Assembly: GCF_030167905.1 (NCBI RefSeq)
Contig: NZ_JARGNA010000001.1
Coordinates: forward strand, 372,001 to 436,000
Length of the DNA stretch: 64,000 bases
DNA from: Flavobacterium terrisoli
GTDB taxonomy: Bacteria; Bacteroidota; Bacteroidia; Flavobacteriales; Flavobacteriaceae
Reading direction: 5' to 3'
This document shows, in pieces, positions 15,038 to 24,096 of this stretch; positions within the stretch are counted from its first letter, which is position 1, and every line of letters starts with the position of its first letter. Both the position numbers and the translations under genes were made by a program. The notes beneath the pieces are model-generated. The model saw only the letters and a list, made by a program, of their open reading frames with translations, had not been told where the DNA came from and ran no database searches.

Positions 15038-17050
15038 TTAATTAAACCCTTTTAACGGAATTGCGATATTGATTGAAGTAACGGAATTGGTTTTTGAACT
15101 AACGCTAAATTTCCCATTAAGTGTTTTTACGCGGTGGTTCATGTTTTTTAATCCAATTCCTTTTTCAGAAGCGACTGCATTAAAACCAATGCCATCATCA
15201 GTAATCGAAAGACAAATATTGTTGTTATCAATCAATATACTGATAATAGCTTTTTTAGCTTTTGCGTGCTTGTTAATGTTATGGCTGGCTTCCTGAATGA
15301 CGCGGTATAAATTCATTTTCGTACTATTAGATATCGTATTCCAATCAATTGAGCTGTTTACTTCCAATATAAACAGGGTATCACTGTTTTTATTTTGCTC
15401 CTCCACAAAATCGTCCAATAGTTTTCCAAAAGTGTCATATTGATCAAAAACATCCTGATTTAAGTCATGAGCTATATTCCTAATCTCTTTTTCAATATTT
15501 TGGATGTCATTGATGTGCGATAAACATTGTTCAATGGCATTATCGTCTCTATTAATAGACAATACAGAAAGATTTAACCGGGTGCTGGCCAATTTATTCA
15601 TCACACCATCGTGCAGTTCAAGCCCAATCCGTTTTTTTTCAATCTGACGCGCTGCTTCTTCCTTGCCTTTCTGGGATAACATCAACTGGTAAATCTCCTC
15701 ATTGGCATTCTGCTGGGTCTGCTGCAGCCGGAGTTCTTTTTGTTTTAGCCGCTGACGGGCGATAATGAATATCAGCAGTGAAATAACAAGAAGGGTGAGT
15801 GCAACCGCTATGATGATTGATCTTTGTTTAAGTGCAGTATCTTTTTGCTGGGTAATTTCTTCTGTCTCGTAGGCTATACGCGCAAATTTATCCCTAAAAT
15901 TTCTTTCGGCAATCTGCATACTATCATTGATTCGAATGTATTCCTGAGCATAGATTTGAGCCTCTTTTTTATCAACTTTGAGAAGTTGGTTTAGACTTAT
16001 CAGAACATCATCGGGGTTTTTGTATTCTCTGGAAATCTCAAGTGATCTTTTGGCGGCATTTATAGCGCTCAAAATTTCTTTACGTTTAAAGTAGTATTTA
16101 GAGAGGTATATCTGGTTGTAATTTCTAGCAGATAAGCTGTTAACTCTTTTAAAAATGGAATCAGCCTTGAAGAACAAATTTGGCAAATTACTATAATCAC
16201 CTTTCTCTGTTTTATATAAACCTAATAATGATATGCATTGGGCATAATCATCAGGATTTGATGTTCTGGCTTTTTTATCTTCAAGGAATTTGTTCAAATA
16301 ATCAAAAGCTTTGTCGTATTCCTTTAAATCAATATAGCAACTAGCTATTTCAACATTTAATTCCTGTTTTTCATTTAAATCAGAATAGTTTTGATTGAGA
16401 TCCATAAAATATTCAATAGCTCTTTCGTTTTGCTTTAAACTACTAAGATTATTTGCAATTATTTTTTTTAATTTAAAATCAAGCTCAGTGAACCCCATTT
16501 TTTTTGCAAGTGATAAAGTTTTAAAAGCAGTATTGTTGCTTCCCAAATAATCGCATGCATAGGATTGAGTTATAGCTATATCCATCATTGTCTTGAGAAC
16601 GTAACCTTTATTGTTAACAGAATTAAATAGTTTTTTTGCTTTAAATAAATATTCGATTGCCTTTTCGTTATTGGAAACACTTGTGTGGTAAAGCCCTAAG
16701 GTTCTGTATGCAAAACCTAAGCTTAGTGTATCTTTTACAGCGGAAGACAGCTGTAACAATTGTGAAGCAGTTTTTTTTGATTCTTCTTTTTTACGAAGTA
16801 GATGGTATCTAAAGGAGACGAAGTACAGAGCGTATCTCTTTACAGAATCATTATTTCTCAAATCAATAAATGACAATATTTTATCGTTATATTTTATTCT
16901 TTTATCAAAATCCAAAGTATCATTGCTTGCCAGAGCAATGTATTTTTGAATCGAGTCGTTGTTGGCGGTACTACTTTTATCAGTTGTTTTTGAATTACAA
17001 CCGTTCAGAATTATAAGTAGAAATAAAATAAATACAGACGCTTTGTTCAT
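15038..17050 (-). CDS. TPR lipobox sensor histidine kinase 3
   Basis: A 670-aa paralogue and the first of the three in transcription order. The lipobox is LNGC (about Cys18) in MNKASVFILFLLIILNGC. TPR-like repeats, one membrane segment (SIIIAVALTLLVISLLIFII), HisKA_3 (LELHDGVMNKL) and a HATPase domain follow. The sensor half is clearly diverged from kinases 1 and 2 (for example QNERAIEYFMDLNQNYSD), while the kinase half is conserved. About 400 bp of non-coding DNA separates it from the LuxR-type regulator, so it may have its own promoter there. Confidence 0.85.
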   Translation of the reverse strand: MNKASVFILFLLIILNGCNSKTTDKSSTANNDSIQKYIALASNDTLDFDKRIKYNDKILSFIDLRNNDSVKRYALYFVSFRYHLLRKKEESKKTASQLLQLSSAVKDTLSLGFAYRTLGLYHTSVSNNEKAIEYLFKAKKLFNSVNNKGYVLKTMMDIAITQSYACDYLGSNNTAFKTLSLAKKMGFTELDFKLKKIIANNLSSLKQNERAIEYFMDLNQNYSDLNEKQELNVEIASCYIDLKEYDKAFDYLNKFLEDKKARTSNPDDYAQCISLLGLYKTEKGDYSNLPNLFFKADSIFKRVNSLSARNYNQIYLSKYYFKRKEILSAINAAKRSLEISREYKNPDDVLISLNQLLKVDKKEAQIYAQEYIRINDSMQIAERNFRDKFARIAYETEEITQQKDTALKQRSIIIAVALTLLVISLLIFIIARQRLKQKELRLQQTQQNANEEIYQLMLSQKGKEEAARQIEKKRIGLELHDGVMNKLASTRLNLSVLSINRDDNAIEQCLSHINDIQNIEKEIRNIAHDLNQDVFDQYDTFGKLLDDFVEEQNKNSDTLFILEVNSSIDWNTISNSTKMNLYRVIQEASHNINKHAKAKKAIISILIDNNNICLSITDDGIGFNAVASEKGIGLKNMNHRVKTLNGKFSVSSKTNSVTSINIAIPLKGFN

Positions 17051-17450
17051 TTAGCCAATTTAATTAAAATCTTATGATTTTTGTATAATAAGAATAGCCA
17101 GTTTGTTATGGCCCCAATTGTCTTTGGCTCTCTTATAGGAGGTGATTAGACAAATAACAGCCCTGCTTTTTAGTCGTCCAAACGTCAAAGCCAGGGCTGT
17201 ATTGGGTTGTTTTCTTTACTCCTGCTTAATAACAAACCAAAAATAAACAGAAGAAAATTTCGATTAATTTCACCAAACAAAATACCACTTTTATCCGGCT
17301 TCATACCCAAGATGGTAAGTCTTGTTGTTTTACCAATTTTGAATTTGAATTTTTATCAAAGTAAAATTATGAGTCAGGAATGACTTTCTGTTACACTAAA
17401 AGTGTACATTTTGTTAAAATTTGAAAAAGAGTGGGAAAAGGCGATTTGGT
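17051..17450. other. 400-bp intergenic region with stem-loop and 31-bp shared element
   Basis: No gene is visible. It holds a stem ACAGCCCTG / CAGGGCTGT (17157-17165 with 17192-17200, 26-nt loop) and the 31-bp element at 17391-17421 that is identical to 4679-4709. A CAAAAATA at 17238-17245 would be a TAnnTTTG box on the minus strand for kinase 3, but the TTG partner is not at the usual spacing. The stem could also be a terminator of the regulator gene. Confidence 0.45.
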
Positions 17451-18107
17451 TTAAATCAAACCTTGTTTTCTGGCTTCTCTGAGGATATCTTCATCTGTGC
17501 CTTTTTCTATATCAAAGAATTCTTTGATAGTGACTTTTCTTTTGTCAATCGCACTTTTAGAGAGATTTAGGTGTTCAGGAAGGTTTTTAGTTTGGATGCC
17601 TTGGGATAATAACATAATAATTTGCCTGTTGTAACTATCCAATACCTTGGCAGATTCTTTAATTTCTTGTTTGAGATTTTTGATTGTACTGCTGAAATAG
17701 TTTTCACCTTTAACTATTGTATCAAACGCCACTAAAAGCTCCTCAGCCTGAAAATCGCTTTTTACTAATAAACCCTCGGGATTGCATTCTCTGATTAACT
17801 TAAGTAACAAAAGTGATTCATAATGAGAGGTAAGCATCATAATTCTGGCTTCGGGTAAATATTGTCTGATTATCGGGACCAAGTCTGCACCGTTATGAAT
17901 ATTTTTCTCCGGATAGGGTGGCATGGTATAATCAATCATTATGACATCAAAAGCAACTTTGGTGCTTGTAATTAAATCATACGCCGATTCACAACTAAAA
18001 ATGGTCTCAGTATTTATGACGTAGCCATAGGGATTATAAGACAGTATCGCCTTATAACCTTCTATAAGAGATGGATGATCATCAATAATTAATACAGTTA
18101 CTTCCAT
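17451..18107 (-). CDS. LuxR/NarL-type response regulator
   Basis: A 218-aa regulator. The receiver domain (1-130) has the acidic pair Asp9-Asp10 (LIIDDHP), phospho-acceptor Asp59 (IMIDYTMP), the Thr of MMLTSH and the Lys of LLVKSD. The C-terminal ~60 residues (NRQIIMLLSQGIQTKNLPEH, then LNLSKSAIDKRK) form a LuxR-like HTH. It starts 32 bp after the LytTR regulator and precedes the three histidine kinases. It is the natural partner of HisKA_3 kinases. Target genes are unknown; autoregulation of this cluster is possible. Confidence 0.9.
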   Translation of the reverse strand: MEVTVLIIDDHPSLIEGYKAILSYNPYGYVINTETIFSCESAYDLITSTKVAFDVIMIDYTMPPYPEKNIHNGADLVPIIRQYLPEARIMMLTSHYESLLLLKLIRECNPEGLLVKSDFQAEELLVAFDTIVKGENYFSSTIKNLKQEIKESAKVLDSYNRQIIMLLSQGIQTKNLPEHLNLSKSAIDKRKVTIKEFFDIEKGTDEDILREARKQGLI

Positions 18108-18139
18108 ATTTGAATTTGAGTAAATGTATTATTTTTCGT

Positions 18140-19024
18140 CTATATTTCCAAATAATTTCCACCTGCAATCCGGGTGATGATCAAATCAACATTTTCTTTA
18201 TAGGATTTAGAGAACGGTAATTTGGTGGTTGAGTTTTTAATGTAACAAACGGTGTTTCCGGTATGGATTCTCGAAACCTGGTCTACATTAATAATATAAC
18301 TGTTGTGGATACGCAAGAATTGTGTTTGCGGTAAAACGGTTTCAAAATGTTTCAAAGTCTTGAACGCCGTAATCATTTCGCCATTGTTCAAATGGATATC
18401 GGTTGAGTTGTTGTCGGCCTCAAAATAAAGAATATCATTCGAATCGATATAACGGTAATCCCCATAAGATTTTACACAAATCACCAATGATTGCTGTTTC
18501 TGAACCATAACCGGATTTTCAACCACTATAGGCATGGCTTTTATTTCCACATCGTGTTCAGCTGTTTCTAATTCTTCCGTAAGGGTTTCATCCAAAACTT
18601 CAAAAGTCGCCGCAGGATTTTTCACTTCCATATGTGGCAAATCCGATTTAATGGCGCGGTCAAATTTCAAAATCGCTTTTCTGAAATCATTGATGTCTAA
18701 AGGCTTCAGCAAATAATCAATCACTTCATACTTTAAAGCGTCATAAGCAGAATCCTTTTTGGAAGTAGTAATGATAATTTTAGGAACCACACTTAAATAA
18801 CGGTACAGCTCATTAATCAGCGACAAGGAAAGATTGCTCTTTTTGTCCGCCGGATCAATTTCTAAAAAAACAAGATGAGGTTGGTGTTCGAGGATCAAAT
18901 TTACACCTTCGTCATAACTATTGGCAGAAGCGACAAAGGAAAGGTTACGAAAGCGCTCAGCTATGGCCTGAGTTTTCGTGACATCTTCCTGATTGTCATC
19001 AATAATTATGTAAGTGTGGCTCAT
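18140..19024 (-). CDS. LytTR response regulator with Glu at the phospho-acceptor site
   Basis: A 294-aa protein. The receiver-like N-terminus (1-125) keeps Asp9-Asp10 (IIIDDNQED), the Thr of IITTSKKD and the Lys of YLLKPLD. The site that normally reads LDI.MP here reads FLEIDP, so Glu replaces the phosphorylated Asp. A linker (130-185) leads to a LytTR DNA-binding domain (190-290: DILYFEADNNSTDIHLNNGE, LRIHNSYIINVDQV). The Glu could lock an active-like state or make regulation phosphorylation-independent. It is the first gene of the signalling run. Confidence 0.85.
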   Translation of the reverse strand: MSHTYIIIDDNQEDVTKTQAIAERFRNLSFVASANSYDEGVNLILEHQPHLVFLEIDPADKKSNLSLSLINELYRYLSVVPKIIITTSKKDSAYDALKYEVIDYLLKPLDINDFRKAILKFDRAIKSDLPHMEVKNPAATFEVLDETLTEELETAEHDVEIKAMPIVVENPVMVQKQQSLVICVKSYGDYRYIDSNDILYFEADNNSTDIHLNNGEMITAFKTLKHFETVLPQTQFLRIHNSYIINVDQVSRIHTGNTVCYIKNSTTKLPFSKSYKENVDLIITRIAGGNYLEI

Positions 19025-19339
19025 GAACGCTTTTCCGTGATTTAGGGGAAAGCATCATCAGTTAAATTTAACGGGTAGTTTTGGGGAAACTATTTTGTTT
19101 TGGCTAAGATTAAAATTTAAAATCAGCCACAAAAATAAAAACGATTAACCGTCCGTATTTTCGTTGTAACGAAATTAGAATTTTAGTCGACGAATGGTAA
19201 ATTTTGTTGACAGAAAGGGCAATCCTGTTAATATGTGAATTTTATCTCGGAAAAAAACTTACAAAAAGCAAAAAACCCTAATTCCGAAAGGATTAGGGTT
19301 TTTGGATTCCCGTGAAGGCGGAAATGACAATTTATGGTG
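19025..19339. other. Intergenic region with terminator, repeat and possible promoter
   Basis: No gene is visible in 315 bp. CAAAAATA at 19130-19137 is a TAnnTTTG box on the minus strand, about 105 bp upstream of the LytTR start, without a clear TTG partner. The glyS terminator lies at 19271-19303 and a degenerate palindromic repeat at 19304-19329. Confidence 0.4.
19271..19303 (-). terminator. Terminator downstream of glyS
   Basis: A perfect 12-bp stem AAAAACCCTAAT / ATTAGGGTTTTT with a 9-nt loop, 37 bp past the glyS stop. Symmetric A and T runs would let it work both ways. Confidence 0.85.
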
Positions 19340-20881
19340 TTACATTTTCATCAACCAGTTTCTCATCGAAACTTCGTTACCGATTATGTTTCTCAATTCT
19401 GAAATTTTGACTCTGTCCTGTGCCATCGAATCTCTGTGGCGAATGGTTACCGTTTCGTCTTCCAATGTTTGGTGATCCACTGTAATACAGAATGGTGTTC
19501 CTAATGCATCTTGTCTTCTGTAACGACGACCAACCGCATCTTTTTCATCATAGGCTACATTGAAATCCCATTTTAAATCTTCGATGATTTTTTGAGCGAC
19601 TTCCGGCAAACCGTCTTTTTTCACTAATGGTAAAACCGCTGCTTTTGTTGGTGCCAAAACCGATGGTAAACGCAAAACGGTACGTGTAGAACCGTCTTCC
19701 AAAGTTTCCTCTTTTAAGGAAGTAGCAAAAACCGCCAAGAACATTCTGTCTAAACCAACCGAAGTTTCCACTACATAAGGCACATAGTTAGAATTGGTTT
19801 CGTTGTCAAAATATTGCAGTTTTTTACCTGAAAACTGTTCGTGTGCCTTCAAATCGAAGTCGGTTCTCGAGTGAATTCCTTCTAATTCTTTGAAACCGAA
19901 TGGGAAATTAAACTCGATATCGGCAGCCGCATTGGCATAGTGCGCTAATTTTTCGTGGTCGTGGAAACGGTAGTTTTCTCTGCCTAAACCAAGCGATAAA
20001 TGCCAGTTCAAACGAGTTTCTTTCCAGTATTCGTACCATTTCATTTCTTCGCCCGGCTTAACGAAAAACTGCATTTCCATTTGTTCAAATTCACGCATAC
20101 GGAAAATAAACTGACGTGCTACAATCTCATTTCTAAAAGCTTTCCCGGTTTGAGCAATTCCGAAAGGAATCTTCATTCTACCGGTTTTTTGTACGTTTAA
20201 GAAGTTCACAAAAATTCCCTGAGCCGTTTCAGGACGCAAGTATAAATCCATTGCGTTTTCGGCTGAAGCTCCAAGTTTAGTACCAAACATCAGGTTGAAT
20301 TGCTTTACATCCGTCCAGTTTCTTGAACCGGTTTCCGGATCGGCAATTTCCAATTCTTCAATAAGATTTTTTACATCTTCTAAATCTCCGGCACCAAGCG
20401 AACGACCCATTCTTTCCAGAATTTCGCGCTCTTTGGCCAAATATTCCATCACACGCGGATTGGTCGTTTTGTACTGTTCTTCGTCAAAAGAAGCACCAAA
20501 ACGCTCGCGGGCTTTTTCAATTTCTTTTTTGGCTTTCAGGTTTAACTTTTCGGCATAATCCTCAATTAAAACGTCGGCTCTGTATCTTTTTTTAGAATCC
20601 TTGTTGTCAATCAACGGATCGTTGAACGCATCAACGTGACCCGAAGCTTTCCAAGTGGTTGGATGCATCAAAATTGCGGCATCAAGGCCAACAATGTTTT
20701 CATGCATTTGCACCATGGCTTTCCACCAATATTCTCTAATGTTCTTTTTTAATTCGACTCCGTTTTGCGCATAATCATAAACCGCGCTCAAACCATCATA
20801 AATTTCGCTAGACGGAAAAATAAATCCGTACTCTTTTGCATGCGAAACTACATTCTTAAATAAATCTTCTTGTTTTGCCAT
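19340..20881 (-). CDS. glyS: Glycyl-tRNA synthetase (single-chain alpha2 type)
   Basis: A 513-aa class II synthetase that charges tRNA-Gly with glycine in the cytoplasm. The sequence runs the full length of the homodimeric GlyQS type. The N-terminal part has HPTTWKASGHVDAFNDPL, the middle has LRPETAQGIFVNF and GIAQTGKAFRNEI (motif 2 region) with FRMREFEQMEMQFF, and the C-terminal anticodon-binding part starts near LPSVLAPTKAAVLPLVK. A TATTTTTG box lies just upstream of the ATG on the minus strand. It is monocistronic and divergent from comF. Confidence 0.97.
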   Translation of the reverse strand: MAKQEDLFKNVVSHAKEYGFIFPSSEIYDGLSAVYDYAQNGVELKKNIREYWWKAMVQMHENIVGLDAAILMHPTTWKASGHVDAFNDPLIDNKDSKKRYRADVLIEDYAEKLNLKAKKEIEKARERFGASFDEEQYKTTNPRVMEYLAKEREILERMGRSLGAGDLEDVKNLIEELEIADPETGSRNWTDVKQFNLMFGTKLGASAENAMDLYLRPETAQGIFVNFLNVQKTGRMKIPFGIAQTGKAFRNEIVARQFIFRMREFEQMEMQFFVKPGEEMKWYEYWKETRLNWHLSLGLGRENYRFHDHEKLAHYANAAADIEFNFPFGFKELEGIHSRTDFDLKAHEQFSGKKLQYFDNETNSNYVPYVVETSVGLDRMFLAVFATSLKEETLEDGSTRTVLRLPSVLAPTKAAVLPLVKKDGLPEVAQKIIEDLKWDFNVAYDEKDAVGRRYRRQDALGTPFCITVDHQTLEDETVTIRHRDSMAQDRVKISELRNIIGNEVSMRNWLMKM

Positions 20882-20978
20882 AATGCTGCAAAAATATAAA
20901 AAGCGATGATAAAAAAAGGCTTAAAAATCAATTAGAATAGAAAAATTTTATAATTTTATGTAAGAAAATTACTTTTTT

Positions 20979-21662
20979 ATGTTGAATCATCTGCTGAATT
21001 TATTTTTTCCAAAGTCGTGCGCCGGTTGTCATTCCTTTTTATTGAGTGATGAAATGGTCATTTGTACGCAATGTCGACACGAAATTCCGCTCACGAATCA
21101 CCACAAAATCGAAGAAAATGAAGTGTTCCAAAAATTCTATGGCAGAATTCCGCTCGAGTTTGGTGCGGCACTGTTTTATTTCCACAAAAAAGGCATTGTT
21201 CAGGAAATGATGCACCAACTAAAATACAAAGGAAATCAAGAAATCGGGGAAATTGTAGGGTATTGGTATGCTTCAGAATTGCAACATTTGGAACCAATGA
21301 AAAACATCGACTATATCATTCCCGTTCCGCTGCACAAAAGAAGATTGCGCGAACGCGGTTACAATCAGGTGACGACTTTTGGCAAAGCATTGGCACAAAA
21401 CTTAGCAATTCCTTACGAAGAAAGCGTTTTGCAACGGAAAAGATACACCAAAACCCAAACTAAAAAATCACTTTTAGGCCGGGCAGATATCAGCAAAACC
21501 ATTTTTGATGTTTCGTTTTCGGAAAATCACCATGGGAAACATTTTTTGCTGATTGATGATGTGATTACCACCGGATCTACACTTGAAGCCTGCAGCAGAG
21601 AACTGCTCAAAATCCCCAATTCGAAAATCAGCATTGTCTGTATGGCAATGTCACACAGTTAA
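20979..21662 (+). CDS. comF: ComF family phosphoribosyltransferase-like protein
   Basis: A 227-aa protein of the ComF/GntX family, linked to DNA uptake in naturally competent bacteria. The N-terminus has a zinc-binding Cys pattern (CAGC at 15-18, CTQC at ~33-36). The C-terminal half is a type I phosphoribosyltransferase fold with the PRPP loop LLIDDVITTGSTLEAC (about 186-201) and the VPLHKRRLRERGYNQ motif. The enzyme substrate of ComF proteins is not settled. It is divergent from glyS and 74 bp upstream of the lipoprotein gene. Confidence 0.9.
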   Translation: MLNHLLNLFFPKSCAGCHSFLLSDEMVICTQCRHEIPLTNHHKIEENEVFQKFYGRIPLEFGAALFYFHKKGIVQEMMHQLKYKGNQEIGEIVGYWYASELQHLEPMKNIDYIIPVPLHKRRLRERGYNQVTTFGKALAQNLAIPYEESVLQRKRYTKTQTKKSLLGRADISKTIFDVSFSENHHGKHFLLIDDVITTGSTLEACSRELLKIPNSKISIVCMAMSHS

Positions 21663-21736
21663 TTTGTTAAGTTTCCCAAAAAACATTTCATTCACACTAA
21701 ATATAATTGTTATTTTGTGGTTTGAAAAAATGCTTT

Positions 21737-23338
21737 ATGCCAAAAAATAACTTCAGATATTTTTCTTTACTGTTAATCCTTTTAACCATTGGTTGTGCCA
21801 AGCGCGGCAATATTACCGGTGGTGCCAAAGACACGATTGCACCGGTTTTAAAATCGAGTTTACCCAAAAATCTTTCAACCAATTTCAACGGAAAAGAAAT
21901 CAAACTGGTTTTTGACGAATATGTAAAGCTGAAAAATGTTGGCAAGCAGCTGATTGTTTCTCCACCAATGAAAATTAAGCCGGAGATTTTACCCTATAAC
22001 GCGAGCAAAACCATCACGATTAAAATAAAAGACACACTTCAGTCGAATACCACTTACAGTTTTAATTTTGGTCAAAGTATTGAAGACAACAACGAAGGCA
22101 ATCCTTATCCGCAGTTCAAATATGTTTTTTCCACCGGAAGTTATATTGATTCTTTGGCGTTAAACGTTAAGATAAAGGATGCTTTGGAAAAGAAAACAGA
22201 CAACTTTGTATCGGTGATGCTGTACGAAGTGGATGAAAAGTTTAATGATTCTACGATTTACAAAGAAACACCAAGATACATTACCAATACTTTGGATAGT
22301 TTGCAAATTGTCAAGCTCGAAAACCTCAAAGAAGGCAAGTATCTTTTGGTGGCACTGAAAGACAATAGCAACAACAATATTTACAATCCAAAAACGGATA
22401 AAATCGGTTTCCAAAGGCAATACATTACCATACCGAATGATACGGTGTTTGAAGTAGAATTATTCAAGGAAGAGTTGCCATTCAAAGCTTTCAAACCTAC
22501 TCAGGCGTCCAAAAGCAGATTGCTAATGGGTTATGAAGGCAAAGCAAAAGGAACTAAAGTAACCATCAAAAATGGTTCGGAAATTATTCCGTCATTGGTT
22601 ACCCAAATGCCAAAAAAAGATTCACTGCAAGTTTGGTTCAAACCAATAAAAGTTGATTCGCTTCAGGTGAATGTGGAAAAAGACAATTACAAAGCAGACT
22701 TCATTGTAAAAATCAAAGCCCAAAAAGCGGATACTATTTCGATTAGCTCCAATTTTAGCGGTACTTTACCACTTCGCGAGAGATTTTCAATGACTAGTGC
22801 TACGCCTTTGGTGAAATTTGACAAATCGAAAATAAGCATCAAAAATAAAGATTCCCTGGCTGTTGATTTTACTACTGAATATGATGATTTCAACCAAAAG
22901 TTATATCTGGACTTCAAAAAAGAGCCATTGGAAAAGTATACCATCGAAGCGTTACCGGGTGCAATGACCGATTTTTACGAAAAAGAAAACGATACTTTGT
23001 CGTTTAAGGTGACTACCAAAAATATTTCGGATTATGGTAATTTGAGAGTGATTCTGGAAAATGTCAAAAGGTTTCCGATGATTGTCGAACTGACTGATAA
23101 AGACGGGAAAGTCAAATACACAGAATATACAGAAAGCAATAACGCCATCAATTTTGATGCCATTGAACCCGCGTATTACACCTTGCGGATTATCTATGAC
23201 GATAATAAAAATAAGGTTTGGGATACCGGAAGCTACTTAGAAAAACGCCAAACCGAAGAAGTTATTTATTTCCCGAAAGAAATAGATGTTCGCTCCAACT
23301 GGGATGTTGAGCAGCCATTTAATGTTGGCACTAAATAA
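21737..23338 (+). CDS. Ig-like (Big_5) domain lipoprotein
   Basis: A 533-aa lipoprotein starting at ATG 21737 (MPKNNFRYFSLLLILLTIGC), with lipobox TIGC at Cys20. Residues ~35-140 are a bacterial Ig-like domain (APVLKSSLPKNLSTNFNGKE, then TYSFNFGQSI). This arrangement is typical of a conserved Bacteroidota outer-membrane lipoprotein of unknown role. The rest is beta-rich, with a CarboxypepD_reg-like segment near the end (PAYYTLRIIYDDNKNKVWDTG). It overlaps the convergent nitrilase gene by 8 bp at the stops. Confidence 0.8.
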   Translation: MPKNNFRYFSLLLILLTIGCAKRGNITGGAKDTIAPVLKSSLPKNLSTNFNGKEIKLVFDEYVKLKNVGKQLIVSPPMKIKPEILPYNASKTITIKIKDTLQSNTTYSFNFGQSIEDNNEGNPYPQFKYVFSTGSYIDSLALNVKIKDALEKKTDNFVSVMLYEVDEKFNDSTIYKETPRYITNTLDSLQIVKLENLKEGKYLLVALKDNSNNNIYNPKTDKIGFQRQYITIPNDTVFEVELFKEELPFKAFKPTQASKSRLLMGYEGKAKGTKVTIKNGSEIIPSLVTQMPKKDSLQVWFKPIKVDSLQVNVEKDNYKADFIVKIKAQKADTISISSNFSGTLPLRERFSMTSATPLVKFDKSKISIKNKDSLAVDFTTEYDDFNQKLYLDFKKEPLEKYTIEALPGAMTDFYEKENDTLSFKVTTKNISDYGNLRVILENVKRFPMIVELTDKDGKVKYTEYTESNNAINFDAIEPAYYTLRIIYDDNKNKVWDTGSYLEKRQTEEVIYFPKEIDVRSNWDVEQPFNVGTK

Positions 23339-24095
23339 GCTCGAACTTATCTTTGTCGTCCAGAAACGCCAATTTACCTCTCGTTTCCAATAATTTTTCT
23401 TTGTCCAATGTGACAATGGAAACACTTTCATTTTCATTGGGCTCAATTAAATAATTCCCAAGAAAATCAACAGCTTGTGAATGGCCAACATACTCCAGAT
23501 TATTATTATCGGAACCAATTCTGTTCACGCCAATCGCATAACTCATGTTTTCTACGGCGCGTGCTTTGAGCAAAATATCCCAAGCATTGACACGGGGTTT
23601 GGGCCAATTGGCGACATAAATCAATAGGTCATAGTTTTCAACATTTCGGGCAAAAACCGGAAAACGCAAATCATAACAAATCAGCGGACAAATTTTGAAA
23701 CCTTTGTAATCCACGATTAATTTTTCTTTTCCTGCGGTATATACTTTGTCTTCTCCGGCGAGCGTGAACAAATGCCGTTTGTCATAGGTTTTGATGTCGC
23801 CATTGGGAAAAACAAACACCAAACGGTTGTAATAATTGCCGTTTTCTTCAATCACCAAACTTCCGGTTATCGCGCAGTCTTTGGCTTTAGCCAAATGTTG
23901 CAACCAGGAAACCGTTTCGCCATCCATGGTTTCAGCGATAGTTTTTAGATTCATCGTAAAGCCCGATGAAAACATTTCGGGAAGCACAATCAAATCAACT
24001 TCTTCTAAAAAACCATTGATTTTTTGAGACAAATGGCTTCTGTTTTCGGTTGGATTTTCCCAGGTTAGCGAGGTTTGGACTAAGGCGACTTTCAT
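23331..24095 (-). CDS. Nitrilase-superfamily amidase (omega-amidase/YafV type)
   Basis: A 254-aa carbon-nitrogen hydrolase with the catalytic triad Glu40 (VLPEMF), Lys106 (YDKRHLF) and Cys140 (LICYDLRFP). The Cys motif and length fit the NIT2/YafV omega-amidase group, which hydrolyses alpha-ketoglutaramate or ketosuccinamate in glutamine-transaminase and methionine-salvage routes. It starts 1 bp after the stop of the GH92 gene, so it is translationally close to it, though the two functions are not obviously linked. Confidence 0.88.
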   Translation of the reverse strand: MKVALVQTSLTWENPTENRSHLSQKINGFLEEVDLIVLPEMFSSGFTMNLKTIAETMDGETVSWLQHLAKAKDCAITGSLVIEENGNYYNRLVFVFPNGDIKTYDKRHLFTLAGEDKVYTAGKEKLIVDYKGFKICPLICYDLRFPVFARNVENYDLLIYVANWPKPRVNAWDILLKARAVENMSYAIGVNRIGSDNNNLEYVGHSQAVDFLGNYLIEPNENESVSIVTLDKEKLLETRGKLAFLDDKDKFELI

Positions 24096-24096
24096 A

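Noticed and set aside
17157..17200. Riboswitch upstream of kinase 3
   Set aside because: A single stem with an unpaired 26-nt loop and no recognisable aptamer core; it could equally be a terminator of the preceding regulator.
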